The translations under genes and the position numbers were made by a program. Below, piece after piece: positions 31,801 through 43,587 of a DNA stretch of 64,000 nt. A model generated the notes under the pieces. That model was not told the origin of the DNA, did not search any database, and was given only the letters and a program-made list of their open reading frames with translations. Source of the DNA: Stomoxys calcitrans. Lineage: Eukaryota > Arthropoda > Insecta > Diptera > Muscidae. The DNA is taken from assembly GCF_963082655.1 (NCBI RefSeq), contig NC_081556.1, positions 372,001-436,000 of the forward strand, in the 5' to 3' direction. The first letter of the stretch is position 1; every line of letters starts with the position of its first letter.

Positions 31801-34181
31801 CAGGGCTGCAGAGTCGAGCAATTTTTGACTCCATTCCGACTCCAGGCAAATTGATCGACTCCAACTCAGACTGCGGGCACATAAAAATGCATTCACTTAA
31901 GAATGGGTGTGATAACCATATATCATATTGTTATCAAATGAAAAGAATTAGCGAGTAGATTACGAATATTTTGAGGATTTTGGACCCCTTTAACACTAGG
32001 AGTAGATTATGAAAACGCAATTTTAATTTTTATTCAAAATTTAAGATGAAGAGAAGGAGGACGATGATGATAAGTATGAAGACATGACATCGTAGGTGTA
32101 AAGGGAGCCCATATTAAATTTACTCCTGAGGGCATTAAAATGTGATAGCCACATCCGCGCGGCAATCCCTGGGTTGCGCCAACGACACGAGCAGAAGGAC
32201 CAAAACGGTCTTGCACATGGCATATGACTGGGCTAGTCTCAGAGGTCTAGACTAAAATATCCGTGTCCACGAGGAAGACGAAGGTGGGTCAATTTAACGC
32301 ACCACGTTTCCTCAATAAGACGATTTCGATATCTGACAAGGTCAAATACTTGGGTGTGTTTATATTAGACTAATACTTACTTACGCCTCTGTAGTTTTGT
32401 GGACTGCTATGGAAAAAAAGTGCAACATAACCATACAACAGCTTCAGAGAACATGTTGTCATGGCATAGGCGAAGCGATGAGGACCACACCCACTAGGGC
32501 ACTGGAGACTATTCTAGATATCCGACCCATTGACACACAGATTAAGTGTGAGACAGCCACTGCGACTATGAGACTTAAGGCGATGGGAGAATGGATTGAG
32601 GATGGGAGTACCTCATACCATCGCGGTATAATCGAAGCGACGATAGGAAACCTGGAAGGAAGGGAAGAGGTTTTCCGATCGGATATCTGAGATGAACCTT
32701 GAAGTCGAGCGCGAGGCACTGCTGCCATCGGCACAGTCTTGGATTGACGGAACCCTAGTATTGCCATCTGGAAGATCATGTTATACGGATGGATTAAAGC
32801 TAGAGGCCAGAGTGGGCTTGGGGTCTACATTGACTGAGATCTGTTTTAGACCGCCTGACCATTAAAACGGTCCTGCCGGCGGAGATCTGGGCGATCACAG
32901 AATGCATAAAGTGGTGTGGTGCTAACGCGAGGACGTCGAGTGTGGACATTTTTACCCACAGTAAAATTGCCATAAGGGCAATAACAACCAGGACGATAAT
33001 GTCCCGAACAGTGTTGGAGTGTAAGAAGGAGATTAACGCCTTCTCTGGGGATGGCAAAATCCGCATCGTTTGGGTGCCGGACCATAACGGAGTAAGGGGA
33101 ATGAAAGGGCAGACTATTTGGCGGTGAAGGCCAGAGGACTGCCGTCAATAAACTTGGTTAACCTGAAGCATTTTGGGTCGACGCAGTCCCGAGTTAAGGG
33201 AGTAGGCGACGAATGCGCATGCAACATTGTGGAACAGCGAAACGGTCGGTAGGACGGCGAAAATCCTATGGGGGGATCCAGATCGTGAGAAAAAGAGGCT
33301 ATTACTGAAAGGAAATAAGATGGAGGTCAGTATAGAAGGAAGGAGGTTAGTATCATAACGGGACACATGGGACCATGAGCTCACTTATATAAAATCGGTG
33401 CGACAAAATGGTGAGACGTTGGAGCATTTCCTTTGTCATTGTACGGCTTTCGCGTCTAACAGATATCGGCACTTAGGTGGGGACACAATACCAGACATGA
33501 ACCAACTTGGGGGAGTGATATTGAAAACAATTAAAGATTTTGTCAGCAGCACAGAATTCCTAACTTAAAATTTTCTTTTTAATGGTTACTTTATAATTTT
33601 TAGAGAGCAAAACAAGCCGATTACAGGCTTAGGTGTATGTTCATAGTGTCATGGGGCGGATTAATATCTGCACCCTCTAACCTAACCTACCCTATATAGA
33701 ATTTTTCAATCAAATGCTTTTTATAAACAAAATTAAAAAAAAAATTGAAACACAAAATTTCAAAAACATTTTTAAAGGCAATATTTTAAAGAAAGTAATT
33801 GAAAAAAACATTTATTGATTATTGATTTTTAAGGGCAAAATTCGATGAAATTTTCACTAAAGACTAAGTTAAAAAACAATTGTTTTTAATGAGGTACAAT
33901 AATTTCAATGAAAATTTTCCTAAAGGCGAGATTTAAAAGGTTTTTTTCCTAAGACAATATTCAATAAAATTTTTCTGGGCTAAAATTTCAAGGACAAAAT
34001 TTAAAGACAGAATTTTAATGAAATTTTTTCTAAAGGCAAATTTTCATACTATATTATTTTCTAAAAACTAAATTTTAATGAATTTCTTTTTTATAATAAT
34101 TATTTTTTTTTGAAACATTTTTTTACTTTTGTTCGGAATCCATTCCGACTCCAGGGAAAATTGTTCGACACCGCAGTCCTG
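31801..34181. mobile_element. Old hAT-like element with nested LINE
   Basis: Left end CAGGGCTGCAGAGTCGAGCA (31801) pairs with a right end whose reverse complement begins CAGGACTGCGGTGTCGAACA (34181-34162). Over the first 25 bp 21 match. CAGGG-type termini suit hAT elements. Flanks (CGTGTAGC and TATATATT) do not give a convincing 8-bp duplication, consistent with age. Inside are a LINE fragment (32225-33690) and, at 33700-34130, degenerate AT-rich subrepeats of the form AAATTTTAATGAAATTTTTTC. No hAT transposase. Confidence 0.55.
32225..33690 (+). pseudogene. I/LOA-type LINE ORF2 3' part with RNase H
   Basis: Plus-strand remnant. Around 32260-32360: HEEDEG-type wording, then FLNKTISISDKVKYLGV in another frame. 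An internal deletion follows, leading into LTYASV and an open stretch from 32397 (RTCCHGIGEAMRTTPTRALE, IKCETATATMRLKAMGEWIE). Next comes an RNase H domain in shifted frames: CYTDG near 32790, EIWAITECVKWCG near 32885, VWVPDHNGVRG at 33070. A cysteine/histidine-rich end follows (ETLEHFLCHCTAFASNRYRH, about 33410-33470), then TIKDFVSSTEFLT and a stop near 33567. The tail CCCTCTAACCTAACCTACCC ends near 33690. RNase H downstream of the RT is seen in the I, LOA, R1-like and related clades. Several frameshifts make it inactive. Confidence 0.8.
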
Positions 34182-35214
34182 TATATATTTTTGCCTGTGC
34201 AATTCTGTTTTAATCAAAAATACAATAGAAATTATTCATATGAATTCGTGAAAAGTAAAAAGTAAAAAAATATGAGAAAAAAATTACTCTTAGCGAATTT
34301 TCACCACTTCCTACAATCTTTTTTAACACTGAGATGACTGGTGGTTACTCGCATCTCGCCAAACTCCCTTACGTGCCCACGAGCCATATCAGGCCATTTG
34401 AAAATATGTTTCATTCGCGAAAAGGGGTAATTAAATGCCATGCGAACAACCACAGCGTTTCATTATGCTAATGTATGCGTAACCGCTTCGCAGCTCAACC
34501 TCCTCTCAAAAATAAAACAATGGCAGGGGAATTTGTTATTATTGTTGCTTGTTCTGGGCATAGCGTTTTACGTCCGTAGAATGGAAACCAGCAGAGCGTA
34601 TTAGTTCAACAAATTCCACTTGTTCCGCTTGTTGTTTTGCCCAAGCAAATTCCGCACAGCCAGAGAGCTCCCGGAAAACCACAAAGCTAATTAAAATGTC
34701 AAAAAGTGTGCGGAGGGCTAGACAAGTGAAGTGAGGGGAGCAGGGTGGACAAGCTTACCCCACATCAACTGATTAAAGACGGAGTGGGAGTGGGCTGAAT
34801 CTCATGTTGTAACGCACATTCTATGCAATTTTTTAGTCAAATTTAATTTGGAAATATTTTACGGTTTTAATTTGTGAGCCAATTACATCAGTGAGACACT
34901 TATTCGTCCTTGCAGTGGTCAATGTGTTAACCCAATTGGGTTCTTTTATTAGATGCCAATGTTTAAAAATCGTTCAATGAAAAATTTTAAATGAATTCGA
35001 TTGCATGCCAACTGACTTTGTTATGAAAAATAGCAAAGATTGATTAATTCACGGAACTTTTTTCGTTGAAGGAAAATTTCTCATTTTCTATCTTCAGGTT
35101 TTGGTATTTAATTAAATTCCTACTGTAATGTGGTAGAATTAGTAAGAAATGAAGAGGGGTGAGAGCTAAAAATGCGAAGAGAACACTACCAACGTTAACT
35201 AAACCATTTATGTG
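34182..35214. other. No gene seen
   Basis: AT-rich to moderately mixed sequence. Nothing recognised. Confidence 0.5.
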
Positions 35215-35724
35215 CACTTAGAAAAATGCTTATCGTAACAATGAGTTAATTACACAAAACAAGTTAGTTCATGATATCTGTCCACGATTAGTTAAGAATT
35301 CTTAAGGCGTTAGAAAATTAGTTTTGTAAAAAATAGCTTACAACACGGCTGGAGTTTGTAATTTTCATTAAACGATTCTCAGCTGCGGCAAAAGGTAAGG
35401 TTTGGTTTTAATTTACAATTGCAATGTGGAAGAAATGCGGAACTAAATGTGTTGTGTAATAAAAATGTGTCCACCAATGTCCAATTGGACCCTCCAAGCA
35501 GTTCGGAAATAGCGATTTTTTCAATAGTTTTATATTTTAGTTTCAATGCTTGTGAGTTCATATTTTACTTGTGGGAAGTTTAAAGTGAACAAGTACTATG
35601 TAAAAACGATTTATTAGCTGTTGAACTCGTAACGAGCATTTAATGCTTTAGCACTATGTGAAGTTCAATATTGCTCAAATTTAGTTCACTTTAACTAGTT
35701 TTAAAGTTCAACATTTTTTGAGTG
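35215..35724. mobile_element. Putative MITE with CACTnAnAAAAATG ends
   Basis: Left end CACTTAGAAAAATG (35215-35228) and right end CATTTTTTGAGTG (35712-35724) are near-perfect inverted repeats (11 of 13). A second piece of the same family, in opposite orientation, lies at 62605-62727 with the end CATTTTTCTGAGTG and shared internal text (AATGAGTTAATTAC). No coding sequence. A TG microsatellite abuts the right end (to 35742) and masks any target duplication. Confidence 0.5.
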
Positions 35725-36477
35725 TGTGTGTGTGTGTGTGTGAATAAAATATTCCTATATGTGTGTGCTAAAACGGTAAGCAGAGGTCACAGCACTACAT
35801 AGACTATAGAGCCAATAAAAAAAGCCATGATTGTTTTCATTCTCTGCATTCGGTTTCTAGTGTATACGAGCTGAACAGGTGTGCGAATTAGTGTCCGTTC
35901 GATGCTCCACCTTTGTTTGCGTGTACGAATATGGATGTGAGTACACATCAAAGTGGTCTAAGAATTAGTCAAACGTAAAAATCATTTTAAATTAAATTGA
36001 ATCTTGGGTATGATACCACACAAAGCTGGTGGCTTGTAAATATTTGTATGCCACCTTCATGGAATGTTGGGTGTACTTAATTCATCATATCGTTGGAAAT
36101 TGGCTCAAAAGTAAAAAAAGTGAAAATAGAACAATAGAATATTGTGAATCGTAGCAAGAACTTTAAGAAAAGCAGTGTTGTACCAAGTGATTCGATATTT
36201 AAATACGCTATTTATTTAGGTTGGTGGGAATTTTGTAAAACTCTTAGATGAACTGGTAAATTGAGGATCATAGAGCTACTGATAGACGTTAATATTTCGG
36301 AGACAAAATCAAAAAATGGTTCAGGTGGTGTTGTACTCTCGATAAGAGCTGAATTTTGTTGCTTTGCTAAATGTGCCAGTGAGTATTCCATTAAGTATGT
36401 TGCAAATGCAAATTTGCCCATAAACATTCGCCTAAGGCACAGAGGCAAACTTCTCACATATCAGCTCAATGTCAAGG
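35725..36477. other. No gene seen; TG microsatellite
   Basis: TG run at 35722-35742, then unassigned AT-rich sequence. Confidence 0.5.
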
Positions 36478-36630
36478 AAACCCCTATTTATTGCCGCGCT
36501 AAAATGGAACGACTTTATCACAAATGTCGCCAGCATTAGTGAGGCAATGACCACCGCAGAATTTTTTTTTTGTGATGTTATTGCCGGCGGTTTAGCCTCA
36601 TAGGTGGACATGCTCCCCATCTGCGCCACG
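36478..36630 (-). repeat. SINE-A copy (minus), degraded
   Basis: On the minus strand: TGGCGCAGATGGGGAGCATG and TCCACCTATGAGGC (tRNA-like head), TTCTGCGGTGGTCATTGCC, CTAATGCTGGCGACATTTGTG, then homology fades. The B-box region is lost. Confidence 0.7.
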
Positions 36631-36734
36631 ATGGGGTCCTGATAAACTTGCTGATTTGACTTCACAAAATAACCCACAATTGTGTAAATTTTTAATACAC
36701 TGCCGTTGTGGTTGGCCTAGATTCAATGGAGGTC

Positions 36735-36812
36735 TAAGATGAATATTTCGAGGTGTTACAAACAGAATAGCGAAGTTAGTACAAACCCATCCTGTTGTGG
36801 AGCGCATAAAAA
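36735..36812 (-). repeat. Repeat H, hairpin end only (minus)
   Basis: GAATATTTCGAGGTGTTACA and AACAGAATAGCGAAGTTAGT match the ATACCC end of repeat H in reverse; the hairpin itself is degraded (CCCATCCTGTTGTGGAGCGC). Confidence 0.6.
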
Positions 36813-38424
36813 TACAAAATACTATTACAGATGTTTCGATCGCTTCACTCTTGCCTTGTTTGATAAATTCAACATCATTCATAGCCGGCAAATTCCAAAC
36901 ATTAACTTGTTTTGCCTCCAGATGTAAATTATTCTTCGTCTTCGAAACGCAATTGCAATTTAATTCCTGATTGGCCCGAGGCCGTATGCCAAATTGCTGG
37001 TTAATGGCTTTGTAAGCATTTTCGATTCTATTCAATTTAATGATGGTGCTATTCATCAAGCAGAAGGCAGAATATGACCGTTTCATTCCCTAACACCGGG
37101 TGTTTGTAGTTTCAATAGCAGCAACAGTGGCAACGACCTTGTTGCGCTTCCATCAGCAAGCTTGCTCTCTCCCTCTCACTCTTTCACTCTATATCTCTCT
37201 CCCTGTGCCCAGGTCGTAGATATTACTAACATTACAATTTATTGCTGTTATTATTTACACAATACTCGCACAGCGATACACAGTTTATTCGACTATGTTG
37301 TGCACACACACGCACACGCACAAATACAAACAACTGAACATAGTTTATAGGAGCTCGAAGAGAAATGGCAGCGTATTAAAATTAACAAGAATTTATGGTT
37401 TTTCATATTTCGATTCAGTGCATAAAATAAAAATGTTTGTTCGGGCACGGTCGGATGGGAAAGGCGGCGGCGGCGGCCACAGTTATGCCTTTGCAATGAA
37501 GTCCTGTTGCAATTGTGCAAAGCATGTGCCAGCACCTCCCAAAACTATGCCAAGAAAATGGCATTACGTTGAGTCCTTTGTGTGTGTGCGTGTGCCTCTA
37601 TGTTATGGCGCTTCTGTGCACCACCACTTGGAAATCTCACCGATGAGGCATGACGCATTGAACAGCTTAAAATGCAAACACTGGCATTTTACTCATTTAA
37701 GCACAAATCGGCTCACTCATTCATTCACTTCGCAATGTCTCGCACATTGCAGTTGGTGGCATCTTCATCCGCGCTATCCTTTGTACGGGGTTTAAGCTTT
37801 TTTTTTTGGAATGTCCTTACATGGAGGAGGTATTTTGCCAGGTTCTCACTTATGGCTCTTATTGACTGCTCAGACCACACGTTCATTAAGGCGGGCAAAT
37901 ATTATTAACTTACCAATTCGCCTGCCATATTAAAAAAAAGTGATTCGGAATGCCGCAGCAAGAACTCATCCATTGCAATTGGCTTCAATTCGCTTCAGCT
38001 AGTGGGACCATTTCATGACCATCATCATTTCATTGTTTCTTTACTCTTGATATTTGCAAATTGCTCTGAAAAAGTTGTTTCGCTTTATGTGTTGTAAGTT
38101 TGCCAGCATGCATCATTGTGGTGTATTAACTGATGGTGTATTGAAATGATGCGTTGCAATTAAATTTCAAATAAAGAGTAATCTTTAATTATACCGAAAC
38201 ATAGGTTAGAACGAGAAATCTATAATAAGGTATGTACATGGATATGTATGTGTGTGTATGTGTTATAATAAAGAGATGCAATAAGATAAACATATTAGAA
38301 TGAGAGTGAGAGTATTACCACTTGTTCTTATGGACAATAAGAAAAAGGTGAGGTAGAAAACGTACGTTAGTGTGGAACGTAAACATGTAGAAATTCAATA
38401 CTTTATAATTATATATCTACCCAT
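36813..38424. other. No gene seen
   Basis: Contains two of the longer non-transposon ORFs in the window, 36598-37086 on minus (162 codons) and 37295-37795 on plus (166 codons). Neither shows a domain. The first runs through SINE-A and repeat H, and the second starts in a CA-rich run (Thr-His repeat). I do not support either as a gene. CT-rich patch at 37164-37204. Confidence 0.5.
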
Positions 38425-39337
38425 TTTTATACCCTCCATTATAAGATGGGGGTATACTAATTTCATCATTCTGTTTGTAACACTCGAAGTATTCGTCTAG
38501 GAACCGACTAAGTACATATATTCTTGATCGTTATGACATTTTAAGTCGATATAGCCGTGCCGCTAACGCTAACTTTCGAAGAAGTAAAGCTTAGCGTTTG
38601 AAATTTTGCACAAATACTTCCTATTAGTGGGATTGTAAGTGGGTTTATCGGTCCATGTTTTGATATAGCTGCCATATAAACCGATCTTGGATCTTGATTT
38701 CTTGTGCCACTAGAAGGCGCAATTCTTATCCGATTTGGCTGAAAGTTTGCATGAGGTATGCTAAGTATGATGCAAATCGGTCGATAAACTGATATAGCTG
38801 TTATATAAACCGATCTGGGATCTTGACGTCTTGAACCTTTAGACGGCGCAATTATTATCCGATTTGGGTGAAATTTTACAAAAACTGCTTTGTTTTTTCT
38901 AGCAACAACTATGCCAAGTATGGTCTAAATTGGTTTATAACCTGACATAGCCCCCATCTAAACCGATCTCCCGATTATACTTCTTAAGCCTCTGGAAGGC
39001 GCCACTCTTTTCTGATTTGGCTGAAATTTTGTACAACGGATTCTCCTATGACCTTCAATATGCGTGCCAAATATGGTCTGAAGCAGTCTATAACTTGATA
39101 TAACTCCCATACGCAATGCTTATCAGATTTGGCTGAAATTTTGCACAATGATTTCTACTATGGTCCTAATCAGTCCATAACCTGATATGGGTCCAATAGC
39201 ATGGCAATTTTTACCCTTTATCCTTTGTTTGCCCATAAGGAGATGCCGGGCAAAGAACTAGACAAATGCGATACATGATGGAGGGTATATAAGATTCCTT
39301 CCGGCCGAACTTAGCTCGATTTTACTTGTAAAGTCTA
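38425..39337 (+). repeat. Repeat H, apparently full-length copy
   Basis: Starts TTTTTATACCCTCCATTATA with a pairing partner GATGGGGGTATAC. Then ATTCTGTTTGTAACACTCGA, several units (GATATAGCTGCCATATAAACC, TTATCCGATTTGGCTGAAA), GCCCATAAGGAGATGCCGGG, and the terminal GAGGGTATATAAGATTCCTT with CCGGCCGAACTTAGCTCG and TTTTACTTGT. About 910 bp; a good reference copy for both ends. Confidence 0.85.
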
Positions 39338-39983
39338 AACTAAGCATACAAGTAAATAAACAAACATAAGCTAATTTTAATGTGCAAAATATAAAGTTTG
39401 CAATAAACGGAGTTTCTAAAAACCTGTTGGCACATTGAGGCAGTTGAGCAGATGGTTGATTTTGTTGAAAGTTGAAAAACGCCAAGACGACTTTAATGTG
39501 GATATTTATGTTTAAATGCGAATTGTTCCCTTCCAACGCCATGCGCCACATGTACCACAAACCAGTTTGGTGAAGACTATGACAAATAATAAACTATTAC
39601 AGCTTTTGTGGCCACCCACCGCCTAAAATCTAACCAAAAAAGCGACTTCGCCTTTCTTGGCGTTATTGTTTTTTCCTTTCTTTGTATTAAATGAACTCAG
39701 TTGTTTTTGATTTTAATTCTGCTAAATAGATTTTTTTCCATTGCACCGAAGTTTCCGCAAAAAAAAATGTTGCTGACGATTCGTTTATAGACGAGGGAAG
39801 TAATTAGTCATTCCTCTTGCAGAACGAAGAAATGCAAAATGCATCTCTTCTTCTCTGCAAATACTTTGTGGCTTTCAACAACTACATTTCGGATGGAAGG
39901 AGATTTCAGAAGTACCGAAGACAAACAGTTTTCGTGCAGAACCAAGCCAATGAACTCATGCACAGTAGTATGAAAATGACATC
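39338..39983. other. No gene seen
   Basis: AT-rich unassigned sequence. Confidence 0.5.
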
Positions 39984-39991
39984 ACTTTTTG

Positions 39992-40431
39992 TAGAGCTGG
40001 CAAAATATCGATGGCACTATTGATACTATCGATATTTAATTTTTTTTACTGAATATCGATTGATATTTTTCCGATGGATACTATCTTAAAAGGTGAATTT
40101 TTTGCAAATCTAAACAAAATTCAGCAATCCAACACTGTATGTATCCTTTAAGATAGATTGCCCCTATAGAGGGCGTAATTTTCATCCAGTTAGACTAACA
40201 TTTTGTACAAAGATTTCACTCATGACTTCCATCTGACTTTATTACCCTTGGTTTTATTAGGTTTGTGCATTGATATTGTTTCTATATAAATCAATCTCCT
40301 GACTTTATTTCTCTTTTTCGTTTGAAATATAGGTGATGGGAAGTTAACGATAGTATCGATACTATCGACATTTATTATTAAAACTATCGACAATATCGAA
40401 TGTTGCGATTATAGATATTTTGCCAGCTCTG
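39992..40431 (+). mobile_element. hAT-like MITE (family M1), 440 bp
   Basis: Inverted termini AGAGCTGGCAAAATATCGAT (left) and GATATTTTGCCAGCTCTG (right). Flanking 8-bp duplication ACTTTTTG (39984-39991) and CCTTTTTG (40432-40439), one mismatch, as expected for hAT elements. Non-coding interior. Rich in TATCGATA/ATCGATA words near both ends. The second copy, in reverse orientation, is 48418-48767. Confidence 0.85.
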
Positions 40432-40439
40432 CCTTTTTG

Positions 40440-42242
40440 GCGGTTATGTTAAAGATCCTTCCTCCGTACACGAATGCTGAAATTTTACCTTTGTTTAATT
40501 TTGTGGAATTTTTAAGGTTTCCTCAGATCAATATGAAGGCATTTAAATGTCAAATTTATTGTAGACCCTCTTAACAGATACCCTGCACTGCATTAGCAAA
40601 CGGACACTGTTATAATGGCCCCCACCTCCACGGCCAATGTGTGAAGACAACTTCGAAGGGACGGAACAATGACATAGCGAGCAGTATGGGCCACAAAAAA
40701 TAGTTCCTTTGTTGCTATTGACTTCGGCAGTTACCACGACTGTGAGACCGTTTCTGGTTCATGTAGCCACCACCAGACGTGCTTTTCATCTTTTGTTTTC
40801 AAGTGAGTGTGAGTGTGTGGCTTATTTCTCTTCTCAAGTCATGCTTTTGAGGTCAGCTATTAATTAGGGAAATGTCGAAAATATCATCTCAGCTCCCGAA
40901 GAGTCTTTGCGATGTGAAGTTTGCTTGTGTATGAGAGCGCGGCTCGCCTGGTTTTGTGATTGGTTGGGGAAGGAAGATGCAAGAATTTATGATTATTTCA
41001 AGTACGTGGGGTTTCGAGAATGGCTCTTGTGTTCCGCTTACTGGGAATTTTTCATTTTAATGGCCATACATTAGAATGAATTATGTTTATTTTAATGTGT
41101 CTTTCACTTTTTCACCTCCTAAAAAAATATCTGAAAATACTTTAAGGCGGCATTTTGGGCATTATTAAGCCATGTCCAACAATATGGTCATTAAAGTTTA
41201 AAGGCAGAACATTGAATGAAAATATCAACATTTCATATGCTGTGCCCAGTAATAGAATGTTTTCAATTTAATACTTGTTGCGTCATGTTTCAAGTTTTAG
41301 CACTCAGTGATGAGAACAGAACAAATTTTTACTCAATTATAGAATATTTATTCACGAAACAAATTGATTTCTTAAGGTAAGGTAGTCTGGATATAGACCT
41401 CTTAAAAACTATAAATGGCATAAGATAAGGAAAAAGTTTTGTTGATCATGAAAAAATATACAGTTTTTCTTAATTTTTATGTAATGTGCAGTGTTCTGTC
41501 CATAATAAGTTAAAAAAAAAGCTTCTCGCTGAACGCACCTTACTAACGGCAGAGGACCAATTGCAATAAAAATTGGTGATTTGGCTCCGCCTTTTACTGC
41601 TAATGATTTTGATTTTTTTTTTGTCGTTCTCTGAACTTTTTGGCTGCGCCCCAAATTGTTGTAACACATAAAAAGATTTAAGCACTTCATCTTTCAAAAT
41701 TTGCCAAGCGGGAAGCCAGGAATAGTACAACGGACGCGCTATCGGTATAGCGTGGTAAGACTTACAGACCCAAAAGAGGTAGCAGCAAAATAAGAGGGCA
41801 AGAGCAAAAGAAACATTGTAAATTAAGGATTTAAATAGTCGTTTATCTAATTTTATAGCTGCCACCAAATGTCTATGGCCAAGTCTGGCTGGTGTTGGTC
41901 CGTTTGTAATTAAAGCCATAAAAATGTATCCTTATACCATGGATAATATTTCCTAAGACACACGAGCATCTTCCAATGCCAAGTTTTTACACACACATTC
42001 ACCCATCCACAAGAGCGTTCACAAGTGTGCATTCATGTATTCTCATACTTACTCATACAGTGATAATAGTCATAATAAATGTGGGGTCATTAATTGAAAT
42101 AAATGTTCAAAACGAGTGATACCAAATGAATGGGATAGCATACACTACAACATACATGCATACGTACATACATACAATACACATGTATACGTCAGAACAA
42201 GCATAGTTTCAACTAAACGAGTTAACGAAGAGTATCATCTAA
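40440..42242. other. No gene seen
   Basis: Unassigned. A 149-codon minus ORF (41470-41919) has one hydrophobic stretch (SLIYNVSFALALLFCCYLFW) but no recognisable domain. I leave it unsupported. Confidence 0.45.
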
Positions 42243-42713
42243 CAATAATGGTAATGGGGATTTCTTTTCCTTTGAAACTCTTAAATACAAGAACTCGGCG
42301 ATATCTTATGGAAATGTTTGAAGTCAACAGTTGGGTCAACATTCCGTCATTAACTTAAATCCCAAAGACCCAATGCTTGCTGGTGCATGGGGCCGCTTAT
42401 TAGTGACAATATGTGTGCAACAAATTACTTGTCTCAATGAAAATGTCAGTTGACACTCCATAACCACTTTGTCGCTAATGACGATAAAGAGAATGAACTA
42501 TTTTCATTAAGTGAACATTTCCCAGACTTTCTCACTAATGCCTTGAAGAAAATAAAAAAGGAACTGTCGGTTATTTATTAATTGTATGGACCAAAGGCAT
42601 CGTATCAATATATGCACGTTATGCCATAGAAAAGTGTAGACCAGTGATGGGCACAGTAGCACTGTTGAAAAGACTGTGTTTTTGTAAGTATCATCAAACA
42701 GACGGAGGCCACC

Positions 42714-42840
42714 GTAGCGCAGAGGTTAGCATGTCCGCCTATGACGCCGAACGCCTGGGTTCGAATCCAGGCGAGACCATCAGAAAAAATTTTTCAGCGG
42801 TTTTATGATGCAACTTTGCATTTGCAATAAAACATCAACC
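42714..42840 (+). repeat. SINE-A head, intact A and B boxes
   Basis: GGCCACCGTAGCGCAGAGGT then TAGCATGTCCGCCTATGACG and GCCTGGGTTCGAATCCAGGC, a perfect T-arm with B-box GGTTCGAATCC (42758-42768). It then reads CATCAGAAAAAATTTTTCAG. The body downstream is missing, replaced by an A-rich tail (CAATAAAACATCAACC). tRNA-derived, so it may carry a Pol III promoter. Confidence 0.85.
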
Positions 42841-43378
42841 AAATAAAATAGCTTTGAAATAGAGGCAGCCAAACGACAAATATATTTATGTCGACTTTCG
42901 AATACTATCAGTCAATAATGGTAATGGGGATTTCTTTTCCTTTGAAACTCTTAAATACAAGAACTCGGCGATATCTTATGGAAATGTTTGAAGTCAACAG
43001 TTGGGTCAACATTCCGTCATTAACTTAAATCCCAAAGACCCAATGCTTGCTGGTGCATGGGGCCGCTTATTAGTGACAATATGTGTGCAACAAATTACTT
43101 GTCTCAATGAAAATGTCAGTTGACACTCCATAACCACTTTGTCGCTAATGACGATAAAGAGAATAAACTATTTTCATTAAGTGAACATTTCCCAGACTTT
43201 CTCACTAAGGCCTTGAAGAAAATAAAAAAGGAACTGTCGGTTATTTATTAATTGTATGCACCAAAGGCATCGTATCAATATATGCACGTTATGCCATAGA
43301 AAAGTGTAGACCAGTGATGGGCACAGTAGCACTGTTGAAAAGACCAAACTGTGTTTTTGTAAGTATCATCAAACAGAC

Positions 43379-43512
43379 GGAGGCCACCGTAGCGCAGAGG
43401 TTAGCATGTCCGCCTATGACGCCGAACGCCTGGCTTCGAATTCAGGCGAGACCATCAGAAAAAATTTTTCAGCGGTTTTATGATGCAACTTTGCATTTGC
43501 AATAAAACATCA
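43379..43512 (+). repeat. SINE-A head, B box mutated
   Basis: Duplicated copy of 42714-42840, with CTTCGAATTC in place of GTTCGAATCC, which should weaken the Pol III B-box. Confidence 0.85.
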
Positions 43513-43587
43513 ACCAAATAAAATAGCTTTGAAATAGAGGCAGCCAAACGAAAAATATATTTATGTCGACTTTCGAATACTATCAGT

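Larger units (their letters stand above)
42243..43587. repeat. 670/675-bp tandem duplication containing SINE-A heads
   Basis: Copy 1 is 42243-42912, copy 2 is 42913-43587. They differ by about seven substitutions and one 5-bp insertion in copy 2 (GACCAAACTG versus GACTG, near 43345). Each copy contains a SINE-A head, so the SINE was present before the duplication. Confidence 0.95.

Noticed and set aside
36598..37086. 162-codon minus ORF
   Set aside because: Its C-terminal half runs through repeat H and SINE-A sequence, and the N-terminal half has no recognisable motif.
37295..37795. 166-codon plus ORF
   Set aside because: It starts in a CA-rich stretch giving Thr-His repeats; composition looks like translated non-coding DNA.
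38425..39337. Repeat H as a Helitron
   Set aside because: The TTCGGCC palindrome near the 3' end is suggestive, but the end reads TTTACTTGT rather than CTRR and no TC 5' end or Rep/helicase is seen.
41470..41919. 149-codon minus ORF with one hydrophobic segment
   Set aside because: No family resemblance, no supporting promoter or splice context, ends in a poly-lysine/AT-rich region. RNA-seq could rescue it.
42714..42780. Functional tRNA gene
   Set aside because: The T-arm is perfect, but the acceptor ends do not pair, and the same head recurs as a SINE followed by a common body, so it is a tRNA-derived SINE.
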